DNA from: G963422745 sp965214285
GTDB lineage: Bacteria; Actinomycetota; Acidimicrobiia; Acidimicrobiales; Aldehydirespiratoraceae
Reading direction: 5' to 3'
Length of the DNA stretch: 64,000 nt
NCBI GenBank assembly: GCA_965214285.1
Contig: OZ243946.1
Coordinates: 2,728,001 to 2,792,000 of the forward strand
This document shows positions 50,895 to 59,765 of this stretch, in pieces (positions within the stretch are counted from its first letter, which is position 1; each line of letters starts with the position of its first letter). The notes under the pieces are model-generated. The model was given only the letters and a program-made list of their open reading frames with translations, was not told where the DNA came from and ran no database searches. The translations under genes were made by a program, and so were the position numbers.

Positions 50895-52088
50895 TCAAGG
50901 CGCGGCTATGGGTGGCACACCGATACGACTGGCAAGTCGGCACCGCGGCCCACGCTCAGGTTGGCGATCAGCACAGACCCGCTCGACGGGAGGGATTGTC
51001 ATGGTGGGGAGTTCCTCGCGCAGCAGCGCGAGGCGATCCTGGTTCTCGTCCAAGAACCTCTGCTCGTGTTCGACGGTGACCTCGTAGACGACCTGGTCCA
51101 GACGCTTGCTGCACGCGAGATCCGCGACAGCGATCTCCACCTCTATCGCCTGCAAGGCGTCCAGATCTGCCTGCAACGCCGCGTCGATCCGATCGTGGCC
51201 ACCCAACTCCTGCAGACGCGCCTGCAGACGATCGGCAATGGGACCCAAGTACTCAAGGATCTCGTGCTTGCTGTCGTAGCGGTGGCCTGGCTGCGCCATG
51301 CACCCGGACCATCCAGCGTGCGCTGCCACCACCCGGGGATCGGCGTCGATCCGCTCCCTCAGCGCCTTGCTGTCCTTGTCGAACGCACGGCGAACGATCC
51401 CAGGCTCGTCGAGCCAGGCAGATGCCTCTCTACGGCACTGGCTCCGCTGCTGATCCCAGGCCTCCAGCTCGTCGGCGGACAGCCCGGCCTTGATCGCATC
51501 GTTGGGATCCACGTAGCTGGACTCGATCACCATGGGCGGACCGAGGCTGAACGCCATGCCATAGCCCAACGTCGGCATCACGTCCTCCGCGGCCAGGCTC
51601 GGCATCGCAGCGTCGATCTCTGCGTTGATGGCCGCGTAGTTGACCACTTCGTAACGGAACCCCTGCTCGGTCATGCATTCAAGGGTCATCTTCTCTCTCA
51701 CGGCCGTCCGATCCGAAGAGACAGCCTCCTGCTCGGGAAACAGCTCCGCCCTCAGTTCCCCGATGAAGGCCGACAGCGGGTAGTCCCGCTCCTCGTAAGG
51801 CGTGAACCACTCCGGCTCCCCGGCGAGCGCGTCGCCCCCCTCGGGATCGACGTCGTCGAGATCGGCACCATCAGGATCAGCACGCTCAAGATCGGCGCTC
51901 TCAGCCGCCGAGGCCTCATCCCCTACCGTCGTCGAGTCGTTCGACCTGACCGCGTCAGACGAGGCCTCCTCAGCCACCGGATCCTGCGCCGACTCCGAAC
52001 CCGAGCCGGCACACGCCGCCGTCACCAGGACTGCGACCAACACGGCCAACAGCCATGTCACGCCAAGCCAACGATCCCTGCGACTCAC
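50895..52088 (-). CDS. Six-cysteine lipoprotein, paralog 2
   Basis: About 397 residues. The lipobox is LVTAAC, followed by an acidic linker and the six-Cys helical domain (ECMTEQGFRYEVVN, SQC, SGCM, ACSKRL, RVCADR, PRC). The block CSKRLDQVVYEVTVEHEQRF and the next 17 residues are identical to paralog 3. GTG 52088 (VSRRDRW) is chosen because GGGAGG lies five bases upstream. Function unknown; possibly a sensor or scaffold on the outer face of the membrane. Confidence 0.75.
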   Translation of the reverse strand: MSRRDRWLGVTWLLAVLVAVLVTAACAGSGSESAQDPVAEEASSDAVRSNDSTTVGDEASAAESADLERADPDGADLDDVDPEGGDALAGEPEWFTPYEERDYPLSAFIGELRAELFPEQEAVSSDRTAVREKMTLECMTEQGFRYEVVNYAAINAEIDAAMPSLAAEDVMPTLGYGMAFSLGPPMVIESSYVDPNDAIKAGLSADELEAWDQQRSQCRREASAWLDEPGIVRRAFDKDSKALRERIDADPRVVAAHAGWSGCMAQPGHRYDSKHEILEYLGPIADRLQARLQELGGHDRIDAALQADLDALQAIEVEIAVADLACSKRLDQVVYEVTVEHEQRFLDENQDRLALLREELPTMTIPPVERVCADRQPERGPRCRLASRIGVPPIAAP

Positions 52089-52124
52089 AGCACCCTCCCG
52101 GGGGAAACGCAATGCCTGCCGGCA

Positions 52125-52130
52125 AGGCTA
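52125..52130 (-). promoter_or_regulatory. -10 box of lipoprotein paralog 2
   Basis: TAGCCT on the minus strand, followed by a 36-nt leader with GGGAGG before the GTG. The similarity to the region before paralog 3 continues for about 170 bp. Confidence 0.5.
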
Positions 52131-52304
52131 CGCCCCCTCTCCCACGGGCACAGGGAGATGTCTCGGCACCGCTTGGAGGACCCCGGCGACGGTAGGGATG
52201 GCTGCTCATGAGGGCCAAAGAGGCCCGTGGACGCGGTGCGGCAGCGGGCTCGCCAGGCAGCCGCCGGGGGTTCGTCCACTCCCCGGCTCGCCGTGGGGTG
52301 AGGG

Positions 52305-53174
52305 TCAGCGGGGGCGGTGGGCGACGCTGCCGTAGAGCATGCCGGCGATCACCACGGCGCCGCCCGCGAAGGTGGCGGCCTCGGGGCTCTCGCCGAAGGC
52401 GACCCAGGCCCAGGTAGTGGCCGCCAGGGTCTCCACCGGAGTGAACAGCGCCACCTCAGAGGACGGAGCGAACCTCGGCGCGCTGGTGTGACAGAGCCGC
52501 CCCAGCGGATTGAACGCCAGACCCATGCACGCCACCGCGAAATACGCCCTGGCGTCGTGGCCCAGAGGGTTCTCGGCAAAGAATGCCGACACCGCCAGCG
52601 CACCGGCAGCCGACAGCGCCAGGCCCACGAAACGGCTCGCCTCGCGGTAGCGGCGCCAGATGTTGATGCTCACCGCGAAACAGACGATCGCCGCCACCGC
52701 CAGCAGGTCGCCTTGCAGGTTGGGCTCCCCCAGCGAGCCCGACACCACGATCAGCACCCCGACGACGGTCACGGCGATACCCGCCCAGACCCGGCCGCTG
52801 GTGCGCTCGCCGAACACCAGCCGCCCCACGGCCGCGGCGATGATCGGCGACGCCGCCACGATCACCACCACGTTGGCCACGTCGGTCTTGGTGACAGCGA
52901 GCATGAACGTGGTCTGGCTGCCCGCGCTGAGCGCCCCAACGGCCAGCAGGCCGCGGGGGAAGCGCAGGAACTTCTCCAGCGGGCGGCCGCCGTCGAAGAC
53001 CTGCTGCAGCGTGAGCTGCAACGGCAGCGACAAGGCCGCCACCAGGAACGTCACGTCCCAGCCGTCGAGCTCGCTGAGGCGCACGAAGAACGAGTCGGTC
53101 GAAACCAGCAGCATCCCCAGCGCCGCCAGGCCCCAGCCGGTGCGGCGACGATCCAGGGAGACCTCCGCGCTCAA
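52305..53174 (-). CDS. EamA/DMT-type membrane transporter
   Basis: About 289 residues, ten predicted spans in two five-helix repeats. GLAALGMLLVSTDSFFVRLS opens the first repeat and DLLAVAAIVCFAVSINIW the second; a FGERTSGRVWAGIAVTVVGV segment is typical of EamA. It exports or imports small metabolites, type unknown. A TTG start at 53174 overlaps the rdgB stop as TTGA. Confidence 0.8.
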   Translation of the reverse strand: MSAEVSLDRRRTGWGLAALGMLLVSTDSFFVRLSELDGWDVTFLVAALSLPLQLTLQQVFDGGRPLEKFLRFPRGLLAVGALSAGSQTTFMLAVTKTDVANVVVIVAASPIIAAAVGRLVFGERTSGRVWAGIAVTVVGVLIVVSGSLGEPNLQGDLLAVAAIVCFAVSINIWRRYREASRFVGLALSAAGALAVSAFFAENPLGHDARAYFAVACMGLAFNPLGRLCHTSAPRFAPSSEVALFTPVETLAATTWAWVAFGESPEAATFAGGAVVIAGMLYGSVAHRPR

Positions 53175-53794
53175 ATGCCCGCCCGGGACCGGGACCGCAA
53201 AGCCGCCGCCAGCGACCGCAGGGCGCGGCCTCGGTGGCTGATCCGGTGCTTGTCGTCGCCCATCTCGGCGAAGGTCCGGCCGTCGCCCTCGGCGGGAACG
53301 AACACCGAGTCGTAGCCGAAGCCGCCGTGGCCGCGGGGCGCCAGGGCGATGCGGCCCTCCACGACGCCCTCGGCGCACAGCTCGCTGCCGTCGGGCCACA
53401 CCACCATCGCCACCGTGCGGAACCGGGCGGCCCTGGCGGCATCGGAGAAGGCCCCTACCCGTCGCAGCTCCGCCAGCAGCCTGGCCACGTTGTCGGCGTA
53501 TGTGGCCTGGTCGCCCGCGTAGCTAGCCGAGCGCACGCCCGGAGCGCCGCCGAGAGCGTCTACCTCCAGGCCGGTGTCGTCGCTGACCGCCGGCGCGCCT
53601 GCGGCAGCGCACACGGCTGCGGCCTTCAGACGGGCGTTGCCCTGCAGGTCCGGTGCGTCCTCGGCCACGTCGCCGAGGCCGGCGGGCCGGGGCGCCAGGA
53701 CGGCCAGGCCGTCGAGCACCAGGGCCATCTCGGCTGCCTTGTCGGGATTGGCGCTGGCACACACCAGCCCCGGCAGCGAGCGCCCCCGGCTCAC
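53171..53794 (-). CDS. rdgB: RdgB/HAM1 non-canonical purine NTP pyrophosphatase
   Basis: 207 residues. CASANPDKAAEM is the phosphate/Lys loop, SDDTGLEVDALGGAPGVRSA the metal and base-binding part, and GHGGFGYDSVF plus HRISHRGRAL the substrate contacts. It removes ITP/XTP from the nucleotide pool. In many actinobacteria it directly follows rph; here a lipoprotein gene and an rph fragment separate the two. Start GTG 53794. Confidence 0.95.
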   Translation of the reverse strand: MSRGRSLPGLVCASANPDKAAEMALVLDGLAVLAPRPAGLGDVAEDAPDLQGNARLKAAAVCAAAGAPAVSDDTGLEVDALGGAPGVRSASYAGDQATYADNVARLLAELRRVGAFSDAARAARFRTVAMVVWPDGSELCAEGVVEGRIALAPRGHGGFGYDSVFVPAEGDGRTFAEMGDDKHRISHRGRALRSLAAALRSRSRAGI

Positions 53795-53810
53795 GGCGTC
53801 GGCCCGGCGA

Positions 53811-53962
53811 TCAGCCAGCGGCCGAGCGCGGCTCGGGCGGGGTTGCCAGCAGCTCGCGCTGCGCCTCGCCCGATCATCGGCTGGATCTCAGAGGACCGCC
53901 CGCCGGGGCCGTTGCGAGGCCAGCGAGCCCGCTCGGGCGAGTAGCCCGGAAGCATCGAGAAC
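53811..53962 (-). pseudogene. Fragment of RNase PH gene with an internal deletion
   Basis: Bases 53811-53862 match the last 50 bp of rph (from 55317) including the stop; then, after a jump, 53867-53962 match 55774-55872 inside rph. The reading gives SMLPGYSPERARWPRNGPGG and SSEIQPMIGRG, clear RNase PH sequence. About 400 bp of the middle is missing. It sits directly after rdgB's start, where rph is usually placed. Confidence 0.85.
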
Positions 53963-53998
53963 CTCACGCCCGCTCGCCCGACTGAGTTCGGCCGCGAC

Positions 53999-55147
53999 TC
54001 AGGGAGCTTGACCGACAAGCTGGCACTGCGGCCCTCGCGCTGGCTTTTCAGCAGCACAGACCACCTCGACGGGAGGGTAGGTCACGGTGGGGAGCTCCTC
54101 ACGCAGCAGCGCCAACCTGTCCTGGTTCTCGTCCAAGAACCGCTGCTCATGCTCAACGGTGACCTCATAGACAACCTGATCCAGACGCTTGCTGCATGCC
54201 ACGTCCGCAATCGCTATCTCCACCTCTATCGCCAGCAAGGCATCCAGCTCGGCCTGATAGGCCGCGTCGATGTGCTCGTAGCCGCCCAATTCGCCCAAAC
54301 GATCGTGCAAAGGACCCGCGATGCCGTCGAGATACTCGCCGATCTCGTCCTGGCTGGCGTAGTTGTGGCCGTGCTCTGCCATGCACTCAGACCAAGCCGC
54401 CTGGGCCTCCACTATCCTGGGATCCGCATCGATCCGCTCCCGCAGCGCCTGCCTGTCCTCCCAGAGCACATAGTGGACGATCCCGGGCTCATCAAACCAG
54501 GCGGAGGCCCGGTCAAAGCACTCACCCCATTGCCATTCCCAGGCTTCCAACTCCCGTGCGGACAGCCCCGCCCTGATCGCATCGTTGGGATCCACATAGC
54601 TGGACTCGATCACCTCCGGGACGTCGAGACTGGCGGCGAACCCGTAGCCCCCTGTCTCCATGACTTCTGCGTCGGAGATGCTCGGCATCGCAGCGTCGTA
54701 CTCGGCGTTGATGGCAACCCAGTCCACCACCTCGTAGCGAAACCCCTGCTCGGTCATGCACTCAAGGGTCTTCTCCTCGATCGCGACCATCGGCTCAGAG
54801 GAAGCCGCGTGCTGCTCGGGAAACATCTCCGCCTCCAGCTCCCCGAGGAACGCCCCCAGCGGGTAGACCCGCTCCGCATAAGGCGTGAACCACTCAGGGT
54901 CACCGTCATGGGCATCGCCCGCGTCGGAATCAGCACCCTCAGAATCGGCACCCTCAGCCGCCGAAGACCCGTCCGCTGACGACGACGAACCGTCCGTCTC
55001 GGCACCGCTGGCCGAACTCTCAGCCGAGGGCGGGGCCTGGGTCGACTCCGAATCGGAGCCGGAACACGCCGCCCCCAGCACAGCAGTCAGCGCAACAAGC
55101 GCCACCACCGGCCGCCACGTGCCAAGCCAACTGCGTCTACTACTCAC
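53999..55147 (-). CDS. Six-cysteine lipoprotein, paralog 3
   Basis: 382 residues. The lipobox is VLGAAC; a Ser/Asp/Gly linker precedes the same six-Cys domain (ECMTEQGFRYEVVD, GEC, SECM, ACSKRL, VVCAAE, PQC). It is the closest relative of paralog 2. It lies between intact rph and the rph fragment, so it probably arrived with a duplication. GTG 55147 follows a GGAGGG site. No enzyme motif is visible; exported and likely disulfide-bonded. Confidence 0.75.
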   Translation of the reverse strand: MSSRRSWLGTWRPVVALVALTAVLGAACSGSDSESTQAPPSAESSASGAETDGSSSSADGSSAAEGADSEGADSDAGDAHDGDPEWFTPYAERVYPLGAFLGELEAEMFPEQHAASSEPMVAIEEKTLECMTEQGFRYEVVDWVAINAEYDAAMPSISDAEVMETGGYGFAASLDVPEVIESSYVDPNDAIRAGLSARELEAWEWQWGECFDRASAWFDEPGIVHYVLWEDRQALRERIDADPRIVEAQAAWSECMAEHGHNYASQDEIGEYLDGIAGPLHDRLGELGGYEHIDAAYQAELDALLAIEVEIAIADVACSKRLDQVVYEVTVEHEQRFLDENQDRLALLREELPTVTYPPVEVVCAAEKPARGPQCQLVGQAP

Positions 55148-55182
55148 AGCACCCTCCTGGGGGGAGAAATCTTCCTGCCCAC

Positions 55183-55188
55183 AAGACT
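55183..55188 (-). promoter_or_regulatory. -10 box of lipoprotein paralog 3
   Basis: TAGTCT on the minus strand, at the same distance from the GTG as the boxes of the other two paralogs. Confidence 0.45.
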
Positions 55189-55316
55189 ATGCGCCCCCCA
55201 ACGCGCAAGGAAGAGTTGCTCGGGTTCGCTCGGAGGCCCCAGGCGACGGCAGGGCTCGCCGATCCAGGTGGCCGGAGAGGCCCGCAGAGGCGGTGCGGGC
55301 AGCGCAGGCCAGGCGC

Positions 55317-56084
55317 TCAGCCGGCAGTGGGGCGCGGCTCGGGCGGCGTTGCCAGCAGCTCGCGCTGGGCGTCCACGATCCGCGAGATCCCCGCCGCGGC
55401 CAGATCGAGCAGCCGGTCCAGCTCCGGACGCGAGAAGGTGGCGCCCTCGGCGGTGCCCTGCACCTCCACCAGCTCGCCCGCCCCGGTCATCACCACGTTG
55501 AAGTCCACGTCGGCGGTCACGTCCTCGGCGTAGGGCAGATCCAGCAGCGCCGTGCCGCCGACGATGCCGACCGACACCGCGGCGCACTCTGTCCGCAGCG
55601 GGTTGGCGGCGATCCTTCCGGCGGCCCGCATGCGCTCAAGGGCGTCGTGGAGGGCCACATAGGCGCCGGATATGGCAGCGGTGCGGGTGCCGCCGTCGGC
55701 CTGCAGCACATCGCAGTCCACGTTGACCGACATCTCGCCGAGGGCGGTCAGGTCGATGATCGCACGCAGGCTGCGCCCGATCAGCCGCTGAATCTCAGAG
55801 GAGCGCCCGCCGGGGCCGTTGCGGGGCCGGCGCACCCGCTCGGGCGAGGAGCCCGGAAGCATCGAGTACTCGGCGCTGACCCAGCCCCGGCCGCTGCCCT
55901 TGAGCCAGCGGGGCACGGTGTCGTCCACCGAGGCGGTGCAGAGCACGGTCGTGTCGCCGAAGCTGACCAGCGTGGACCCGTCGGCCATCTTTGTGAAGTC
56001 GCGCACCAGCGACAGCGGGCGCATCTCATCGGGCAGGCGGCCGTCGGCACGGGCGCCTCGGTCGGCGGGATCGGTCTCGTTCAC
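55317..56084 (-). CDS. rph: Ribonuclease PH
   Basis: 255 residues. TKMADGSTLVSFGDTTVLCT, AEYSMLPGSSPERVRRPRNG and RSSEIQRLIGRSLRAIID are the tRNA- and phosphate-binding parts; DCDVLQADGGTRTAAISGAY and DLPYAEDVTADVDFNVVMTG complete the active site. It trims tRNA 3' ends with phosphate. It is downstream of the MBL gene by 12 bp. A broken second copy is at 53811-53962. Confidence 0.96.
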   Translation of the reverse strand: MNETDPADRGARADGRLPDEMRPLSLVRDFTKMADGSTLVSFGDTTVLCTASVDDTVPRWLKGSGRGWVSAEYSMLPGSSPERVRRPRNGPGGRSSEIQRLIGRSLRAIIDLTALGEMSVNVDCDVLQADGGTRTAAISGAYVALHDALERMRAAGRIAANPLRTECAAVSVGIVGGTALLDLPYAEDVTADVDFNVVMTGAGELVEVQGTAEGATFSRPELDRLLDLAAAGISRIVDAQRELLATPPEPRPTAG

Positions 56085-56096
56085 GGCAGCTCCGGC

Positions 56097-56951
56097 TCAG
56101 AGGGCGAATACATCGCCGGGAAGGGCGACATCGGTTGGCTTACCGTAGGCCGCGGCGGCCTCGGCGCAGTGCGCTGCGGGATCCGAGCCGGGCACCAAGT
56201 GGGTGACCACCAGCCGTTTGACGCCCGCGGCGGCGGCCCGCTCCCCTGCCTCGCGGGCGCTGCAGTGCGGGATGCCGCGGCCTTCGAGATCCTGCAGGTG
56301 GCTGGCGTCGTGGAGCACCAGGTCGATGCCGTGGCCGAGAGCGGCGACGCCCCAGGCCGGGCCGGTGTCGGAGGTGTAGGCGGCTGATCGGCCGGCGCTG
56401 TCGACGCGGGCGGCCAGGGTCTCCACGGGGTGGTCGGTGCGGCTGAAGCTCCAGCGCTGGTCGCCGATCGTGATCCGGGCACCCTCGTCGATCACATGCC
56501 AGTCGAAGGGCTCGTGACGGCGCCGGGCGGAATTGCTGTCGGGGTCTTGGCCGTCGGCGGCGCTGCCGCCGGGGGCGGTGCTGTCGGCATCTTTGTCGTC
56601 GGCGTTGCCCGTGCTGTGAGACAAGGCGTCGTCCATGGCCTTGGTCTCGGCGGTGCCGTAGAGCGGTACCTCGCTGCGCGGGCGGAAGTAGCGGAACACG
56701 TTGCGCAGCACCGGCAGCTCCAGCCAGTGATCGGGATGGCAGTGTGTGAGCACGACCGCGCTGAGATCGGCCAGGTCGACGGCGCGCTGCAGCGGCCCCA
56801 GGGTGCCCGGCCCGCAGTCCAGCAGCACATGGGCGCCCTCGGTGCTCACCAGGTAGCCGGTGCAGGGGTTGGCCGGGCCGGCATAGGAGCCGCTCGAGCC
56901 CAGCACGGTGATGCGGATGGCCGGGCGTCCGGGCGCCGGTGAAGCGCTCAT
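56097..56951 (-). CDS. Metallo-beta-lactamase fold hydrolase
   Basis: 284 residues. LTHCHPDHWLELPVL carries the metal-binding HxHxDH-like motif (here HCHPDH, about 82-87), DCGPGTLGPLQRAV precedes it, YTSDTGPAWG and VTHLVPGSD supply later ligands. An Asp/Ser-rich insert near 140 is a disordered loop. It is of the RNase Z/phosphodiesterase type. ATG 56951 lies 16 bases after murI. In related actinobacteria this gene sits between murI and rph. Confidence 0.87.
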   Translation of the reverse strand: MSASPAPGRPAIRITVLGSSGSYAGPANPCTGYLVSTEGAHVLLDCGPGTLGPLQRAVDLADLSAVVLTHCHPDHWLELPVLRNVFRYFRPRSEVPLYGTAETKAMDDALSHSTGNADDKDADSTAPGGSAADGQDPDSNSARRRHEPFDWHVIDEGARITIGDQRWSFSRTDHPVETLAARVDSAGRSAAYTSDTGPAWGVAALGHGIDLVLHDASHLQDLEGRGIPHCSAREAGERAAAAGVKRLVVTHLVPGSDPAAHCAEAAAAYGKPTDVALPGDVFAL

Positions 56952-56967
56952 CGCAGCGCCTGGGCGG

Positions 56968-57942
56968 TCATGGCGCGGCCTGCGGTGATTCCCCGGAGAG
57001 GGCCTCGGGCGCATCCCAGGCGTGGGCCTCCACCCGGTCGAGCTCAGGGCCGAGCAGCCTGCGCCCGAGCCGGGCGAACACCTCGACGTCGCCCGAGGAG
57101 ATCCAGCGGTGCGTGCCCGGTCCTGCGGACTCCGCGCGCAGCCCGCCGGACTCGCTCAGGTCGCGGCGGATCACGAAGGCGGTCTCGTCGGCCGAGGAGA
57201 CCAGCACCACGTCGCGGCCCATCACGTCGGAGATGGTGCGGGCCAGGAACGGGTAGTGGGTGCATCCCAGCAGCAGGCTGTCGACCTTGGCCTCCCGTAT
57301 CGGCGCCAGCAGCCGCTCGGCCAGCACGTGGACCTGCTCGCTGTGGGTCTCGCCGCGCTCCACGAACTCCACGAAGCCCGGGCAAGCGGCGCAGCTCAGC
57401 TCTGCCCAGGGGGCGATCTGCGCGGCGGCCTGCTGGTAGGCGCCGCTGGCGATGGTGCCCACGGTGGCCACCACGCCGACCCGGCCCGACACGGTCACGT
57501 CCGCGAGGGCGCGCACGCCGGGCTCGAGCACCCCGACCACGGGCACCTCCAGGGCGGCCCGCAGGTCGTCGAGGGCCATGGCTGTGGCTGTGTTGCAGGC
57601 GACGACCAGCAGCTTGGGGTCGAACCGCTCGGCCATCCAGCGGCCGATCTGGGTTGCGAAGGCTCGCACCTCGGGCCTGCGTCGGGGGCCATACGGGTAG
57701 CGGGCGGTGTCGCCGAAGTAGACGAGGTGCTCCGCCGGCAACAGGTCGATCAGCGCTCGGGCGACGGTGAGCCCGCCGAAGCCCGAGTCGAACATGGCGA
57801 TCGGCCGCTCCGCTGATGCTGGTCCTGCGGACGCTGCCGGTTCAGTGGACCGGTCGGTCCCTGCCGATTCCGTGGACGCCACGGAGCCTGCGGGCCTGCT
57901 TGCGCTGCCTGTGGTGCCGGCAGCGCCGTCTGCGGCCTGCAT
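56968..57942 (-). CDS. murI: Glutamate racemase
   Basis: 324 residues. FDSGFGGLTVARAL (catalytic Asp), YFGDTARYPYGPR, the first catalytic Cys in VVACNTATAMAL, and the second in LLGCTHYPFL. It makes D-glutamate for peptidoglycan. The first 47 residues are Ala/Ser/Gly low-complexity and unusual for the family, so translation may start later, though no better codon is obvious before FDSG. It starts the murI-MBL-rph-rdgB cluster. Confidence 0.93.
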   Translation of the reverse strand: MQAADGAAGTTGSASRPAGSVASTESAGTDRSTEPAASAGPASAERPIAMFDSGFGGLTVARALIDLLPAEHLVYFGDTARYPYGPRRRPEVRAFATQIGRWMAERFDPKLLVVACNTATAMALDDLRAALEVPVVGVLEPGVRALADVTVSGRVGVVATVGTIASGAYQQAAAQIAPWAELSCAACPGFVEFVERGETHSEQVHVLAERLLAPIREAKVDSLLLGCTHYPFLARTISDVMGRDVVLVSSADETAFVIRRDLSESGGLRAESAGPGTHRWISSGDVEVFARLGRRLLGPELDRVEAHAWDAPEALSGESPQAAP

Positions 57943-58009
57943 CAGCGCTGCTCCATGGCCCGATCTTCGCGCAATCCCAGCGAGGAACTGCGCATGCCCG
58001 AGGCTCCGC

Positions 58010-58171
58010 TCAGCGTTCTTCTTTGAACATCACGTGCTTGCGGATCACCGGGTCGTATTTCTTGATCTCGATCCGCTCACGGGTGTTGGCCTTGTTCTTG
58101 GTGGTGACGTAGGTGTAGCCCGTGCCTGCTGTGCTGCGCAGCTTGATTATCGGGCGCTTGTCGCTTGCCAT
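58010..58171 (-). CDS. rpmG: 50S ribosomal protein L33
   Basis: 53 residues: IIKLRSTAGTGYTYVTTKNK, then an ERIEIKKYDPVIRKHVMF end. This is the cysteine-free L33 form with no zinc ribbon. It follows rpmB by 100 bp on the same strand and is probably co-transcribed with it. Confidence 0.94.
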   Translation of the reverse strand: MASDKRPIIKLRSTAGTGYTYVTTKNKANTRERIEIKKYDPVIRKHVMFKEER

Positions 58172-58271
58172 GGTCGGTGTCTCCGCTCTGTCTCCGCTTC
58201 GCTGGGGCCGGGCTGTGCTGGTTCTGGTGTCCGAGGCTGGTGCTGGTGCCGGTTTGCGGCTGTCGCCGGCG

Positions 58272-58508
58272 CTAGATCTTCTGGCCGGAGCGGCGCATGT
58301 CGGCCACCACCCGCTCGATGCCGCGCTTGTCGATCGTCTTGATGCCCTTGGCGCTCACCGTGAGCGTGATCCAGCGGCGCTCGCTGGGCAGGTAGAACCG
58401 CTTGCGCTGCACGTTGGGGTCCCAGCGGCGGCTCGATCGACGGTGCGAGTGCGAGAGCTGCTTGCCGAAACGGGGCCGTCTCCCGGTGACCTGACAGATC
58501 TTCGACAT
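58272..58508 (-). CDS. rpmB: 50S ribosomal protein L28
   Basis: 78 residues. The N-terminus (MSKICQVTGRRPRFG) and HSHRRSSRRWDPNVQ are typical; only one Cys (C5) is kept, so no zinc site. The ATG at 58508 is eight bases from a TAGCCT box. It is divergent from ispH. Confidence 0.95.
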   Translation of the reverse strand: MSKICQVTGRRPRFGKQLSHSHRRSSRRWDPNVQRKRFYLPSERRWITLTVSAKGIKTIDKRGIERVVADMRRSGQKI

Positions 58509-58516
58509 GGCCGAGG

Positions 58517-58522
58517 AGGCTA
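58517..58522 (-). promoter_or_regulatory. -10 box of rpmB
   Basis: TAGCCT on the minus strand, eight bases before the ATG at 58508. Confidence 0.55.
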
Positions 58523-58588
58523 GCGACGACAGCCGCGGACTCCACCGCGCCGCGCCGTCTGGGGGCAGCACCGCCCGGGGCGGGCCGG

Positions 58589-58594
58589 TAGCCT
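58589..58594 (+). promoter_or_regulatory. -10 box of ispH
   Basis: TAGCCT, eight bases before GTG 58603. It decides that start over an open frame back to 58507 which would overlap rpmB. Confidence 0.6.
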
Positions 58595-58602
58595 CGCGGG
58601 CT

Positions 58603-59652
58603 GTGAGCGTCGACCGGGTCCTGCTGGCCTCGCCCCGGGGATTCTGCGCCGGGGTCGAGATGGCGATCAAGGCGCTGGCCTGGATGGTGCGGGCCTTCGA
58701 GCCGCCGGTGTACTGCTACCACGAGATCGTCCACAACCAGTCGGTGGTGCGCCAGTTCGAGGCGCTCGGCGTGCGCTTCGTCGACGACATCGCCGAGGTG
58801 CCCGAGGGCCGCCCGATCATGCTGTCCGCCCACGGCTCGGCGCCCGAGGTGGTGGAGGCGGCCCGCTCGCGGGGCGGATACGTGGTCGACGCCGTGTGCC
58901 CGCTGGTCACCAAGGTCCACCACGAGGTGAAGACCCGAGCCGGCAAGGGCTACCGGATCGTCTACGTGGGCCACGAGGGCCACGAGGAGGCGGTCGGCAC
59001 GATGGCGGTGGCGCCCGAGGCGATACACCGGGTGGAGACGCCCGCCGACGTGGCCGCCATCGGCGACATCGACGGCCCGGTGGCGGTGCTTGCGCAGACC
59101 ACGCTGTCGCACCGCGAGTGGGCCGGCACCCTGGATGCGGCCAGGCAGCGTTTCCCTCAGCTCTGGCAGCCCGCCCGCTCGGATCTGTGCTTCGCCACCA
59201 CCAACCGCCAGCAGGCGCTGACCGAGATCGCCCAGCGCTGCGACGCCATGGTGGTGATCGGCTCGGCCAACTCGTCGAACACCATCGCCCTGGCGAGCCT
59301 GGCCTCCGAGTCGGGCTGCTCGCGGGTCTACAGGGTGAACGGGGCCGACGAGCTGCCCGACGACCTGAGCGGCACCGTGGGCGTGACCGCCGGCGCATCG
59401 GCGCCCGAGGATCTGGTGAGCGCCGTGATCGAGCGGCTCGCCCCGGCTGCGGGGGTGGAGGAGGTGAAGGTCACCGAGGAGGACGAGTACTTCCCGCCGC
59501 CGCGGGACCTGCGAGACCTGCTGGCCGCGGTGGAGGTGGCCTCGCAGCTCGCCATCGGCACGCCCGACGGCGCCGCCGCGCCCGCCAGCGAGGACCGCCA
59601 CATCGACGCCTCCAGCGTGTTGAAGTCGCTGGCCGCCGACGCCGGCGTGTGA
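58603..59652 (+). CDS. ispH: 4-hydroxy-3-methylbut-2-enyl diphosphate reductase
   Basis: 349 residues. The three iron-sulfur Cys are C15 (SPRGFCAGVEMA), C99 (DAVCPLVTKVH) and C196 (SDLCFATTNRQ); His44 (EIVHN) and His77 (SAHGSAP) bind the diphosphate. It is the last step of the MEP pathway, giving IPP and DMAPP. The last 60 residues extend past the core. Its stop is seven bases before a chain of micro-ORFs leading to the next gene. Confidence 0.95.
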   Translation: MSVDRVLLASPRGFCAGVEMAIKALAWMVRAFEPPVYCYHEIVHNQSVVRQFEALGVRFVDDIAEVPEGRPIMLSAHGSAPEVVEAARSRGGYVVDAVCPLVTKVHHEVKTRAGKGYRIVYVGHEGHEEAVGTMAVAPEAIHRVETPADVAAIGDIDGPVAVLAQTTLSHREWAGTLDAARQRFPQLWQPARSDLCFATTNRQQALTEIAQRCDAMVVIGSANSSNTIALASLASESGCSRVYRVNGADELPDDLSGTVGVTAGASAPEDLVSAVIERLAPAAGVEEVKVTEEDEYFPPPRDLRDLLAAVEVASQLAIGTPDGAAAPASEDRHIDASSVLKSLAADAGV

Positions 59653-59658
59653 CGGCTG

Positions 59659-59765
59659 GTGGCAGGCGTCTGATGGCAGGCAGCGGCTTCTGATGGCGGG
59701 GGCCTGATGGCAGGCAGCGGCATCGGCGCGGGCAGCGGCGCCACGAAGGGCAGCGGCGTCTGATG
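59659..59765 (+). other. Relay of four micro-ORFs linked by TGATG overlaps
   Basis: GTG 59659 (VAGV), ATG 59673 (MAGSGF), ATG 59693 (MAGA) and ATG 59707 (18 codons, MAGSGIGAGSGATKGSGV) each end in a TGA whose A is the A of the next ATG. The last TGA joins ATG 59763 of the retropepsin gene, whose protein also starts MAGSG. Three exact copies of CTGATGGCAGGCAGCGGC (59670, 59704, 59760) underlie it. Confidence 0.6.
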
